Below, piece after piece: positions 11,301 to 20,290 of a DNA stretch of 62,000 bases. The notes under the pieces were generated by a model, which searched no databases, was not told where the DNA came from, and saw only the letters and a program-made list of their open reading frames with translations. How positions within the stretch are numbered: position 1 is the stretch's first letter; each line of letters starts with the position of its first letter. Position numbers and translations under genes: made by a program. This stretch comes from Symbiodinium natans (lineage: Eukaryota > Sar > Dinophyceae > Suessiales > Symbiodiniaceae), in contig CAJNDS010002734.1 of assembly GCA_905221605.1 (NCBI GenBank), positions 839,779 to 901,778 on the forward strand, given 5' to 3'.

Positions 11301-13889
11301 CAGCTTCTGACAGACTTCCAAAGAGTCCCGGAGTCACGTGACTTGCCAAGAGCACATCGCTGTTCTCCAGCGCAGGCACAACACCATCGTAGCGGCGCGA
11401 GCTGGGAAGGATTTGGTCTCCTCGCTGATTTCCGGCTTGGCAACTATAGGCCGGGGCAAGGGACGTAGATGATTTCCGAACTTCGGGGTACCGGATGGGG
11501 GGTCCCTTTTTTTATGAGGGAATCCTACTATTTGGGGGTGTATTTTCGGGTCCCCGATTTTCGTAAAAATCTTGAGACTCAAGGGCTCAACACCTCTTAG
11601 TCCTTGGGCGATGTAGGGATAGCTAATCCGTCCTCCCTTGGGCTGAACTGGAACTTCTGCAAACTAAACCCTCAAAACCCCATAAAGCCCCTACAACCCC
11701 TAGAACCCCCGTAAACCCTAAGAAACCCTACAAGACCCTTTGAACCCATATAATACAACCCCCCCCCCCCCCCCCCCCCCTACAAACCCTAAACCCTAAA
11801 CCCTTTATAATCCCTTGAAGGTCCTCGCTTCGGCGGAGCCCTGGACGACGCGGCCCGCATGTTCGCTGCCGCCTTGGACGGAGGCCTCACGGCCCCGGAG
11901 TTTGTGGAGAAGTGCCCCCTGGCTCTCTTGGGGGCATGTAGGGTTTCTAGATATTTCCTTTCTACAGGGTTTCTATAGGGTTTCTATAGGGTTTCTGTAG
12001 GGTTTCTGTAGGGTTTCTGTAGGGTTTCTAGGGTTTCTAGGATTTTTTGGGCTTACAGGGTGTGCAGGGTTTTTTGTTGGGTTTGTAGGGTTGGGGGCCT
12101 CCTGTTCTTCCGTATGGACCTCTCGCAGCTTGCAAGGCAAGCAAGAGAAGACCGTGATCATGGGTATCTTGGTCACCCAGTGATGCCCTTTTGAAAATTT
12201 GCCCTTTTGGGGACCCTAAACCCTAAACCCTAAACCCTAAACCCTAAACCCTAAACCCTAAACCCTACACCGATTACCGATTGTGGTTGCTGGGCTACCC
12301 AGGCATCGGTCATCGCGTCAAGTCGCTGGACAATCCAGACGCGCGAGTCGTCCTCATCAAGGAGTACGCGCCATGCCGCAAGGGGTTTAGGGTTTGGGGT
12401 TTAGGTTTTAGGGTTTAGGGTTTAGGGTTTAGGGTCTAGGGTTTAGGGTTTAGGTTTTAGGGTTTGGGGTTTGGGGTTTAGGGTTTAGGGTTTAGGGCCA
12501 TGCCGCAACGGAAGGGTTGTGGCTACAGGTCGAAGCAGGCTTTGGTTAGGTTCAGCAGTGGACGTGACTTTGGCCTTCAAGGAACCCTGAACCCTGAACC
12601 CTAAACCCTAAAACGGAAAACCCTAAAACCCTAAAACCCTAAAACCCTAAAACCCTAAAACCCTAAAACCCTAAAACCCTAAAACCCTAAAACCCTAAAA
12701 CCCTAAAACCCTAAACCCTAAGCCTCAAAAAAACGAACAGAACAGGTCCCCCCCAAGAGGAGAGATCAAGTCCCGACGTGTTTTCAGGCAAAGGCCCACT
12801 TCCCGGCCACGCCGCTCCTGGACTTCGCACTGGCTGTGGAGCAGATCACCACCAGGAAGAAGGCCCTTCGCAGCCCCCGGAGCCGTATTATTATTATGAT
12901 TATTATTATTGTTAGTATTCTTATTCTTATTCTTATTCTTGTTCTTATTCTTATTATTCTTATTATTATTCATCATTTTCTTATTCTTCTTATTATTCAT
13001 CATTATTATAATGATTGTGATGATTATTATGATTATTATGATTGTTATGATTATATTATCATTGTTATGATTATGAACGTGGTCTAGCCCTCTCCGACCC
13101 TTCGGTCTTACCGGTAGCACACCCCTCGAGAGGCAAAAAGTGCCGTCAGCTGTCACCATGATGTTTAGGGTTTAGGGTTTAGGGTTTAGGGTTTAGGGTT
13201 TTGCCGAGCATTCAGAGGCAAACCTTATCCTCAATGTCGACGGCTGCATCGCGGTGTGCTTCGTCGACCTGCTGCGCGGCTGCGGGGCCTTCACGAGGAT
13301 GCGAGAGCTGCGCAGGGTTTAGGGTTTAGGGTTTAGGGTTTAGGGTTTAGGGTTTAGGGTTTAGGGTTTAGGGTTTAGGGTTGCCACAACAAGTCACAGC
13401 CCCATGAAAGGAGAGAGGCAGACGAACTGGTCTCCAATGGGGTTCTCAACGGCCTCTTTGTCTCGTCGCTTTCGGTGCATCTAGAAGGGTAAGTAGGGCT
13501 TTGTGCTCCCAGAAGCCATGTATCATGAGTGGCTCGACTTTGGGAATCGCAGAAAGCCTGAAGCCCTCAACCCTAAACCCTAAACCCCCACATCTGGTCC
13601 CGTCAGGTCCCGGACCATCGGCCTAGTTGGCCATTTCCTGGACCAGCGGCGCCTCAAGCAGCCCCTCTACAGAGCCCTGGCTCAGCGCATCCAGGGTCTG
13701 GGGTTTGAATGGCTTTGGTAACTTGAAGACAGCAAATGGGGGTGTGTGGCGCCTGCGGACACCAGTGCAGAATCAAGTCTAGGAGTGATCCTTTCGGTCG
13801 CGAGCATCTGCCAGTGGTGACACTCGTAGCTCAGAACTCCCGCTCCAGGACATCCTTATAACGATGTCACGTACCTCACCGACAGCTAA
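1724..13889 (+). CDS. ACLY: ATP-citrate lyase (ATP-citrate synthase), about 29 exons
   Basis: Cleaves cytosolic citrate with ATP and CoA to acetyl-CoA and oxaloacetate, feeding lipid synthesis. Rebuilt by matching translated segments in order to the animal single-chain enzyme. Exons: 1724-2188, 2341-2378, 2773-2819, 3191-3265, 3952-3985, 4303-4379, 4604-4696, 4809-4835, 5025-5047, 5761-5827, 6228-6277, 7042-7111, 7312-8358, 8529-8603, 9145-9220, 9714-9787, 10229-10255, 10459-10499, 10654-10694, 11067-11109, 11376-11449, 11821-11913, 12137-12163, 12303-12367, 12788-12862, 13218-13297, 13411-13464, 13607-13671, 13849-13889 (TAA). They total about 1,020 codons, against about 1,100 for the human enzyme. 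Frame is kept across 25 junctions. Junctions after exons 2, 8 and 9 are not resolved, and the start codon is not located (an ATG at 1047 is one candidate). Both halves are fused in one chain, as in animals, not split as in plants. The family call is near certain; single boundaries are less so. Confidence 0.9.
2226..2325 (+). repeat. GGGGTCC dispersed repeat, copy in lyase intron 1
   Basis: Reads TTGGGGTCCTTG...GGGGATCC...TTGGGGGTCTATATTGGGGG...TTTCGTAAA. Related copies lie at 6066-6202 (+), 11463-11572 (+), 50868-50966 (-) and 51476-51592 (-). Confidence 0.7.
2773..5827 (+). CDS. ACLY: ATP-citrate lyase exons 3-10: ATP-grasp and citrate-binding part
   Basis: Eight small exons give, in order, [23 protein letters not shown] with [54 protein letters not shown] with [27 protein letters not shown] and [21 protein letters not shown]. 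All are in the order and spacing of animal ATP-citrate lyase. The GGGAS loop and the [10 protein letters not shown] segment are the most diagnostic. Donors are mainly GC (2820, 3266, 4380, 5828) and GA (3986, 4697), each followed by AG|G at the next exon. The junctions on both sides of exon 9 (about 5025-5047) could not be placed with a GT, GC or GA donor in the right phase. Confidence 0.85.
3301..3395. repeat. Intronic TTTAGGG array (lyase intron 4)
   Basis: About 13 TTTAGGG or TCTAGGG units. They start 36 bases downstream of the exon ending at 3265. Confidence 0.9.
4189..4272. repeat. Intronic CCCTAAA/CCCCTAAA array (lyase intron 5)
   Basis: Mixed heptamers and octamers directly upstream of the exon at 4303. 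The same intron has a TTTAGGG tract at 4053-4079, so one intron holds both orientations. Confidence 0.85.
5483..5545. repeat. Foldback element in lyase intron 9
   Basis: The arm starting TTTAAGGGGTAGCATAAGG at 5483 pairs imperfectly with the arm ending TTATTCCCCTCTTTAA at 5545, with GGGATCCCTT/AAGGGACCC at the centre. It looks like a small hairpin or MITE remnant inside the intron 5048-5760. Confidence 0.5.
6066..6202 (+). repeat. GGGGTCC dispersed repeat, copy in lyase intron 10
   Basis: Contains GGTGCCTTATTGGGGTCC and two copies of AGGAGGGGATCCTACT, then GGGTCTATAT and ATCGTAAACC. Same family as the copy at 2226. Confidence 0.7.
6228..8358 (+). CDS. ACLY: ATP-citrate lyase exons 11-13: CoA-ligase core with phospho-His
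   Basis: Exon 11 ([16 protein letters not shown]) and exon 12 ([18 protein letters not shown]) lead into the long exon 13, 7312-8358. Exon 13 starts [17 protein letters not shown] and carries the whole succinyl-CoA-ligase-alpha-like core: [67 protein letters not shown] and [10 protein letters not shown]. The His of FGHAGA is the residue that carries phosphate in this family. The serine-rich loop that is phosphorylated in animals is replaced by a shorter charged stretch (AKRQRRGS), so hormone-type control is unlikely. Exon 13 is by far the longest exon; all others after exon 1 are under 100 bp. Confidence 0.93.
7127..7226. mobile_element. 100-bp MITE-like element with about 30-bp terminal inverted repeats
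   Basis: The left arm TTGGGATGTGCCCCC...AACAGTCCT and the right arm AGGACTGTTAGTATA...CATCCCAA are inverted complements with few mismatches. The element sits in the lyase intron between exons 12 and 13 (7112-7311). Related ends occur at 57966-58035 and, as a half copy, near 42735-42760. It is too short to encode a transposase, so it would be non-autonomous. No clear target-site duplication was identified. Confidence 0.7.
8356..8538. repeat. Telomere-type array flanked by 13-bp direct repeats (lyase intron 13)
   Basis: The 13-mer CAGGCTGGCGCCC occurs at 8356-8368, at the end of exon 13, and again at 8526-8538, at the start of exon 14. Almost all sequence between the copies is CCCTAAA, CCCCTAAA or close variants. 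The copies leave the splice site ambiguous; GC...AG with exon 14 at 8529 keeps the frame. Confidence 0.9.
8529..9787 (+). CDS. ACLY: ATP-citrate lyase exons 14-16: linker to citrate-synthase-like part
   Basis: Exon 14 reads [23 protein letters not shown], exon 15 ends in [14 protein letters not shown], and exon 16 reads [24 protein letters not shown]. The animal counterparts are [20 protein letters not shown] and LIRKPASFMTSICDERG. The introns between them hold two long telomere-type arrays (8366-8526 and 8626-8942). Exon 16 starts at TTAG|GCCTGG. An earlier decoy copy of the same acceptor context lies near 9620 but is followed by non-coding sequence. Confidence 0.87.
8626..8942. repeat. Long TTTAGGG/TTTGGGG array (lyase intron 14)
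   Basis: About 45 units alternating between TTTAGGG and TTTGGGG, in the opposite orientation to the array in the previous intron. It is the longest telomere-type array in the window. Confidence 0.92.
10229..13889 (+). CDS. ACLY: ATP-citrate lyase exons 17-29: citrate-synthase-like part
   Basis: Thirteen small exons encode [129 protein letters not shown] with [62 protein letters not shown] and [12 protein letters not shown], then TAA at 13887-13889. The catalytic His of ADHGP, the His of GIGHRVKS and the Asp of LNVDG are all present, so the citryl-CoA cleavage site looks intact. The C-terminus is slightly shorter than the animal ending. The exon 29 call rests on HPYNDVTY matching HPWDDISY with a phase-correct GA donor at 13672. 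Confidence 0.9.
11463..11572 (+). repeat. GGGGTCC dispersed repeat, copy in lyase intron 21
   Basis: Contains GGGGTACCGG, GGGGGTCC, AATCCTACTATTTGGGGG and TTTTCGTAAA in the same order as the copy at 6066. Confidence 0.7.
12214..12268. repeat. Intronic CCCTAAA array (lyase intron 23)
   Basis: Eight near-perfect heptamers between exons 23 and 24. Confidence 0.9.
12370..12508. repeat. TTTAGGG array flanked by 12-bp direct repeats (lyase intron 24)
   Basis: GCCATGCCGCAA occurs at 12370-12381 and 12497-12508, with about 115 bases of TTTAGGG and variants between the copies. The left copy starts three bases after the end of exon 24. This looks like an insertion that duplicated its target. Confidence 0.88.
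12584..12722. repeat. CCCTAAAA octamer array (lyase intron 24)
   Basis: At least 13 octamers CCCTAAAA between a few heptamers, in the opposite orientation to the array at 12382-12497 in the same intron. Confidence 0.9.
12885..13084. repeat. ATT/ATG trinucleotide-rich tract (lyase intron 25)
   Basis: Degenerate TTATTA, TTCTTA and GATTAT runs, followed by TTTAGGG units at 13163-13200. It is open in several frames only because it is a trinucleotide repeat. Confidence 0.85.
13316..13382. repeat. TTTAGGG array (lyase intron 26)
   Basis: Nine perfect heptamers in the intron that begins GATGCG at 13298. Confidence 0.92.
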
Positions 13890-16800
13890 TGTGATCGTGC
13901 GCTGCGCCTGTATTGCGCTGCGCTGATTCTAGTGTGAATTTTTCCAGTGTAGTATTTCCGGCCGCTCGCTCTACCACTGCTCCACAAAGGTGGGGCAATT
14001 TTCTGGTGGGGGGGATAGCCGACGGGGCTGAACCACTGCCTGCTTGAAGGAGCTCTCACACAGTGGCCAAAAGAGCTGAGAAGCAGAACAATTCCCATCC
14101 CTCACGCTTGGCGCCTCTAGTGATTCTACTTCTAAGCGAAACCGAGCTATCGTTGACATGAATGTGGTGTTCTTCTCGGTTCAACTCTTTATTCCGCTTG
14201 GAACCAGGACATGCGCTGTTGTTACATGCAAGGTTCTGTGCTGTACCGGGCCGCAGCGAACGGCAATGTTGCGGGGTTGAAGACTTTAAGTCAACTTTTA
14301 AGTTAAAATTATGTTAAACGGCAGATTGCCCTGTGCCGCGATGGCCCCAGCGACTCAGCCGACCTGAGGACAGCTGTGCATGAAGGTGCGGTGCAAGCAT
14401 CATGATATGGCAAGATGAGCAGCCAGGATTGTCGGGCTTCAGTCAAGCACCTGCTCGCATGCATTCGGACAGCTCATGATCTGCTCCTCACCCGTGCGAA
14501 GGCTGCGTGGATGAGTCGGCCATGAACAAGGCTCTTAATCTCGTGGTGGGTTTTTCCAGCTGGGAATGCATCTGCCTTGTTGAGAGAAAAGTGTCAGGCA
14601 CAAGTGAGGAGGGAACGCTATCGCATTTCGCGACATCGGGTCTGGGCCGGAGAATCATGCAGTACTGTACCGGAAGGAAGCAGGAGAATGGAGATGGGGT
14701 CACGGTGGGGCTCTGGGGGTTGGGGTGGGAGGTTGCCTTGCAGAAAACACCCCATAAAGGCTGGCGTCGGAAGTCCAAAGGTACGAAAGACGGCCTGTGA
14801 TCCAGGCAGGGCGGTCAGGTCAGGTATGTCCTCTGGCCATTTCCAGACAAAAAACACACTAGGCAAGCGGGATGGCGCGCAAGGGGATGCGAGGGTAACT
14901 TGTTTTCCATCCCAAATGGTTGCCCATGCCGGGGCTACCGACAACCATACCGACAACCGGGGGGGGCGCAGCACCCACAGTTTGGGAGGTGGATGCCTGA
15001 GAATGCTTTCAAGACGCGGGCCTCGGTTGAGGCCTGGAGCCCGCCCCAGTTGTGATTCTTGCTCACGTCAGGCCGCCAGCGCAGGGACATCCAACAGGCG
15101 CTCTGCTGTTTGCATCTGGACAGACGCAGACCGTGCGCGTGCAAGGACCCCACCCCATGCGCGTGGTTACGCATAGTTACGGATGCGGAGTGTGTTGACG
15201 TGTTGAAGCGCGGAGCCATTCGCTGAACAGTGGTTGTCTCGCCCGCCGTGGCTCTGTCGCAGTCGCTGTCGTTCACTAGCCTTCACCCTGCTTGGAGCTT
15301 CGCTTGACTTGACGTTGCAAGGGATACGTCCATCCTCAGCCCCTGAGATCAAGGCGTCCACTCAGAACAAGTCCTGTGCCTCTGTGTGCAGGGCTACTTT
15401 GGGCCTCTACATGGGAATGCAGGGCGCCAAGCATCTTTGAAAGGCACACCGAATGGTGTTGCATGCGATTGACGTGCGCTTCTGAATGCTAGGCTAGCTG
15501 TTGGCATTCAAGTTTGCATCCAAGTTCGACCTGTCACCGCTAGGGAACGTTTGTTGTTGCATCCGGGCGTGTCTGAAAAGCTGTGGCCTTGGAGACAGTG
15601 TGCGAATAGTGCCGGTGAGGATGTAACTGCTTCCAAGGTCAGGGCTTTGCCTGGAACAAGCAGCCGCTCCAAACCAGCAACTTCGAAGTCCAAAGCTCAA
15701 GCTTTTGATGGGATTAGTGGTGCCGAAGGTGGCATGTCACAAGCTTGGTCACATGGGTCTTGTTTGGACAGGCCCGCTTTGCCTTTCGTGCATTTGGCGC
15801 CGCGGATGCTTCCAAGGCCTTGGTGGCAATGGTATAGCTGGCCAGCAGCAGTGTAAGATTTCGTCCTCGATCTGCAGGTTGTGGATGACCAAAGCTTCGG
15901 TGTTTGGTTTGTCCGGCAGAATATGTCTGGCGATTTCAACGAATCTGCTGCCATCCGCGTGCAGAACTTACCAGGCCTTTTCCAAAACCACGGCGTCACA
16001 ACGTTCATCGCAGACAGGAGGGCGCAGTTGTACATGCATTTGGGCTACGTTGCAAGGCATCCTGGTGGTCGGATGGTCTGAAGGAGCGAGGATACTCGTT
16101 GAGTGGCTCCAAGGATCGGAAGTTCCAAGCGAACTCAGACGTATGCTTCAAAGAACGAGTTGCAAGATGCATGAGCATTCATCAAAACGCATGGCTTCAG
16201 GCTTAAGCCATGACAAATGCATTTTCAACTTAGCAATGTAGACAATGTAAACTTGATGAAGCTCGGAGGCACTGTTTGAGGGAATCGGAGCTGCCCGGCC
16301 CTCAGTTGTTCTCTTCACGGCGGGTTGAAAACTTGGGCACGCTGTGCAGGTGTTTTCGACGGCAAATCTTGCCAAAAAGCCAGGCTCCGCTGTGTCTTTC
16401 ACCAGTTGCCGTCTCAGGCAGCTTCTCGTGATTCGTGGGGTGCTCGCCTTCGATTTCACATGTTCTAGGGAACGACAACCATCAAAGTCCGGGCTACGGC
16501 ATTGACGTTCCCACCAGCAATGCCAAGGCAGTTGCATCCAGCTAAGGGTCAGAACACGTGAACATGTATGATCATGCTCAGGTAGTTGATTTCTGGAACA
16601 AGGATGTGGAGTTCAAGATTCGGGTACAGCCTTTCTCAGTGAAGGCGGGGTTGACCTGGTTGTTTTGGCGTGTCATGTTTGCAGTTTGTGCTCTATACTG
16701 CCTCCAGGGTCAGATAGTTGTTGATGGTGTCATGATGACTTTTTCGTTGTTCGCCGGTAATATTCCAGCTATTTATGTCGAAGGAGTCTGTAAGCCCTAC

Positions 16801-16970
16801 CTTAAGGGCGTAAGATGGCTTCGAGTTGAGGTACATTTCTCTGAACGCGTTCGGCCAGCTGAACATCGTCTAGGCCAACGCTTCCGGTGACCAGGGCGCT
16901 GTGGGTGAGGGCGTTGGTGTGTGTCTGTGTGTCTCAAAAAAGTTTTCGAGACTCTGGGACTGCAGCGTTA
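13890..16970. other. No recognised gene; weak exon-like stretches
   Basis: Nothing was recognised after the lyase stop. Open stretches that read somewhat like protein are 15875-16080 (+), with DDQSFGVWFVRQNMSGDF and TTFIADRRAQLYMHLGYV, and 16558-16890 (+), with one hydrophobic segment (WLFWRVMFAVCALYCLQG). Neither matches a family known to me. Bases 14500-14560 encode VDESAMNKALN, which resembles VDEPAVNKVSN at about 56200-56235. Confidence 0.3.
15875..16081 (+). CDS. Possible exon of unknown gene
   Basis: A frame opening after CTGCAG (15878) and ending TGA at 16081, with even amino-acid composition (GVWFVRQNMSGDF, ADRRAQLYMHLGYV). No family, no mapped splice donor, no neighbour context. It could be chance. 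Confidence 0.2.
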   Translation, partial: QVVDDQSFGVWFVRQNMSGDFNESAAIRVQNLPGLFQNHGVTTFIADRRAQLYMHLGYVARHPGGRMV

Positions 16971-16975
16971 GGGTG

Positions 16976-17062
16976 CCCTAAACCCTAAACCCTAAACCCT
17001 AAACCCTAAACCCTAAACCCTAACCCCTAAACCCTAAACCCTAAACCCTAAACCCTAAACCC
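16976..17062. repeat. CCCTAAA array
   Basis: About 12 near-perfect heptamers in the gene-poor interval after the lyase gene. Confidence 0.92.
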
Positions 17063-18084
17063 TTGTTTGTACGGCATTGGTCTTGGATAGTCATGGGATG
17101 TCATTGCCCCTTATAGCTCAGGGAGGCAAAAAATGGCCCGGGGCATGTGGGCTCCGGCTTCAGCTGCCTGCTTGCTCGAAGATTCGGGGGACTTATTACC
17201 CCATCTGCAACTCTGCACTTATCGGCCCCCTAAGTCCTCTAAGTAAAGTATAAGTAGTGGACTTACAATGTTATATGTACCCGTGAACCTCCAAGTAGTC
17301 TATGTATCTACAAAGAGCCAGTCCCTGCTGGTGCCGCAGTCGGCCGACGCGGACGGGCAGTGGAGCTCTCGAGCGCGAAACTTGGCGGCCCGGCTTCAGT
17401 AACGTCTGTCTAGCGTGTGCCAGAGCTGAGTCAAGCTCCTTGGGGCCTCTCTCTCAACCCCAAAAACCCTCGCCTAAATTCTGCGTGTCGCCTTGAACCT
17501 TGCCCCGAGGCCAGCAGAAAGAGGTCAAGAACGTACCGTTGCGCATGGAGGCAGGCCGACAAGAACCTTGCGTAACCCTAAACGTTGCAAGGGTGCTGGC
17601 TAGTTACTCGTCCCAACACAGCTCCCCCACCCCACGCCACGGGAATGAGCCAGAGCCACATGTAGAACGTCATCTCGCCGAGCATCTCGCGCCTGAACTC
17701 AGAGCCTTGCATGGGTTCGATTGTTCGATGCTTGTAGCCTGCGCCCAGGGAGCAACCCTAAAAGCTTTTCGACATCCTGGACTCGCGAGGCTGGGTAGGC
17801 CGGTTCGCCGCGCGTATAATATGGACTGGCAATTGGGCTCCATATGCAGGCTAACATAGTCGAGCATACGCGAAAAAACTATCGAACGGCAGTGTCTAGC
17901 ATCATAATCGTTGCACATACCCGAAACGTAGCGAGGCATCTGATCTCAGTGGATGTTATCCTTTAGTTCCCTGCTGGAATCTGGGCAAGTAGGCTTGTCT
18001 AATTCGAGCTTGGAGGTAAGGGCTCAGGGTTGAGGAGTGCGGGGCTTAGGAGCTGAACTTTGGGGAACCGTGGTTTTCTCCAAC
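17063..18084. other. No recognised gene
   Basis: Includes an open frame 17500-17859 without recognisable domains. Near 17822-17870 is a copy of a dispersed segment (CTGGCAATTGGGC, ATGCAGG, TAACA, AGTCGAGC) that recurs at about 48400-48450. Confidence 0.35.
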
Positions 18085-19263
18085 ATGTCTGAAAAGCCCA
18101 AGAAGTTGGAGCAGCTACAGCAGCTGTCCAAGCAGAAGGAGTTTCCCCGCTGTTTGGAGTCGAAACCCTACAGGCCATGAACCAATCCCAAAGCGCTAAA
18201 TCCTAATCATCTGGAAAAGCCAAAGGAGGGTGTTGAGATCGTTTGACACGGTAAGCTCTTGAATCGCACGGGCTTAGGGCTTAGGGTGTAGGGTTTAGGG
18301 TGTAGGGTTTAAAGTTCAGGGTTTGGGGCTTTGGGAGGTAGGCCCAGAAATCGAGGTTTTGAAGCTCAAGAAAGAGCGGCACCCCAAAACCCCAGGCCCC
18401 AAGCGACACACCCTAAACCCTACCTTAGCCTAAGCCCGAAGCCCGAAACCCTAAGCCCTAAACCCTAAACCGCAGCCCTCGGCCCTACGCCCTCAGCAAT
18501 AAGCTTTGTTTTTGGAAGCCAACAGCCAGGAGTCCAAAGGCAAGGAGAAGAAAAGCAAGCCTCCCGGCTGCCACAATGACTCGGGGTAGGGTTGTCGGAT
18601 GTTGTAGGGTTTTAGGGGTTTGAGGGTTTTAGGGTTTAGGGGTTTAGGGTTTTAGGGTTTTAGGATGTTTTGGGTTTTAGGGTATTAGGGTTTTAGGGTT
18701 TTAGGGTTTTAGGGTTTTAGGCTTCTAGTGCTTTAAGGCTTAGAGTTCAGCCAGCAGGTACCCCACCCTTTGCCGGGCTGTCATCCCACAGGGCATCTTT
18801 GCCTGAAAAGCTAGAAAGGTACGATGATCCCGCTCGTGGTTGAAGGGTGAGTTTCGGGTGTTTTGGGATTTTGGGTTTCGTGCGGATTTGGGGAGAGGAG
18901 TTGAGACCGCGAATACGGGTTCAAGGCCCTATTCTCCTCTTATTCTCTCGGCCTACATCAACTCTTTGGCTGGCCGGTTTCCCTGGACAACGGTGGCGGC
19001 CTGTTTTGTGGAGTATTCTCTCAGTCGATTCAGAATCAGGCTGCGTTCTGCGCCCAAGCTTGGTGCATCGAGGGCCTGCTCGGAGGTTACCCAGGGGCAG
19101 CTATAAGAAGGGTTACAAGTACCCTACATACGGATATAGCCAGTTATACAGTTGCCCTACTTACAACCCCACTTACAACTACCCGTGAACCTTCAAGTGG
19201 GGTGTTCCCGCAAGGAAGCCGAAGAAAGAGAAGAAGAACAAGAGCGCCTCCGACGAAAGCTGA
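18085..19263 (+). CDS. Possible lysine-rich protein gene, several small exons
   Basis: ATG at 18085 opens MSEKPKKLEQLQQLSKQKEF. Further lysine-rich open pieces follow at about 18215 (EKPKEGVEI), 18348 (EVLKLKKERHPKTPGPKR), 18520 (ESKGKEKKSKPPG) and 19205 (RKPKKEKKNKSASDES, then TGA at 19261). Telomere-type tracts lie between them, as in the lyase introns. The shared composition suggests one gene encoding a small basic, disordered protein. No family is recognised and no junction was proven. Confidence 0.3.
18601..18726. repeat. TTTTAGGG octamer array
   Basis: Mixed TTTTAGGG and TTTAGGG units; earlier tracts at 18270-18320 and 18410-18470 have opposite orientations. If the lysine-rich gene is real, all three are intronic. 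Confidence 0.85.
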
Positions 19264-19337
19264 TCCTGGCGGCGCCAAAAAGCAGGGCGGCCACTGGCCA
19301 CCCTAAACCTTTTCAAACCCTACAGGCCCTACAGTGA

Positions 19338-20236
19338 ACCTTCGACCCTAAACCCTAAAACCTAAACACTAAACCCTAACTAAAATCCCCAAAGCTCATC
19401 CCCAAGCCTTCCAACTTTCCCGAAGCCGACAACCCTGGACAACATGGTGTAAGGATGATTCGAGGTGGGATTCCCTTTGGTAAACCTTTTGGGGTATGGG
19501 GCAACTTCGTGAGTTTACTGCAGACCTGGAACCCTACCTAAACTCCCAAAAACAAATCCAGAATCAAGGGCCCCCTGTAACATGCGCCAAGTCACTGCAA
19601 GGACACGTTTTTCATAGTAAGGCAATTTTTTGTTGATGCTTTTGAGGACACTGTGTTTTCATTCAGAGCAGGAGCTCTTGGACAGTTTTTAAGGTGTCTT
19701 CCTTCCTGAAGGTTGCTGGGTCTCTGGATTCTTCTTTCAACCCTAAGCCCGCAAAATGCCCTAGACATCCCAAAACGCAAAATGGGGTATTGGGCTCTCC
19801 GGGCACTCTTCTACTTGTAAGGCTACAGTAGTAAGGGGCCGGGTTTCAACGAGTGCTTCCCCAAAACTACTCGTGGGTTTGGGGCACAGGTTTGGGTGTT
19901 ATGGTCTAGGGTGCACTCAGGGAACATCCTAGGCCCTGAGTCCCTGCCCCCAGCGATTTTGAGCATGCACCTAGTAACTGAGGGACTTTTACCTTTGTTG
20001 AGACCATAGGACCATAGGGGCTCGAAGCCCTTGAACCTATAAGCCCTTGAGCGCAGATCCTCAAAACCCACGGCTTCTGTATCCACCCTAGAGCTTCGGG
20101 AGGCTTATGTGGGGTTTGAGGCCGTGACGCCCGAGTTTCGTGGGTTTCGGGGGGGGGTTTTGTGGTTCTACGTTTGGGGGACTGCTGCGCGCCGTGTGCT
20201 CCGCTGGAGCGAGGCAGGGGCTGGTGACTCATAGAA
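19338..20236. other. No recognised gene; short CCCTAAA remnants
   Basis: Scattered CCCTAAA units at 19345-19380 and AGGGGTTTGGGG-like words. No conserved protein segment seen on either strand. Confidence 0.4.
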
Positions 20237-20290
20237 GTGCCGCAGCATGATGTGCTCCAGGTCCCCTGCCAAAGAGCCTGTGACCCTGCC

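Noticed and set aside
12836-13087. Ile/Leu-rich membrane protein (plus) or Asn-rich protein (minus)
   Set aside because: Translation of the ATT-rich tract in lyase intron 25.
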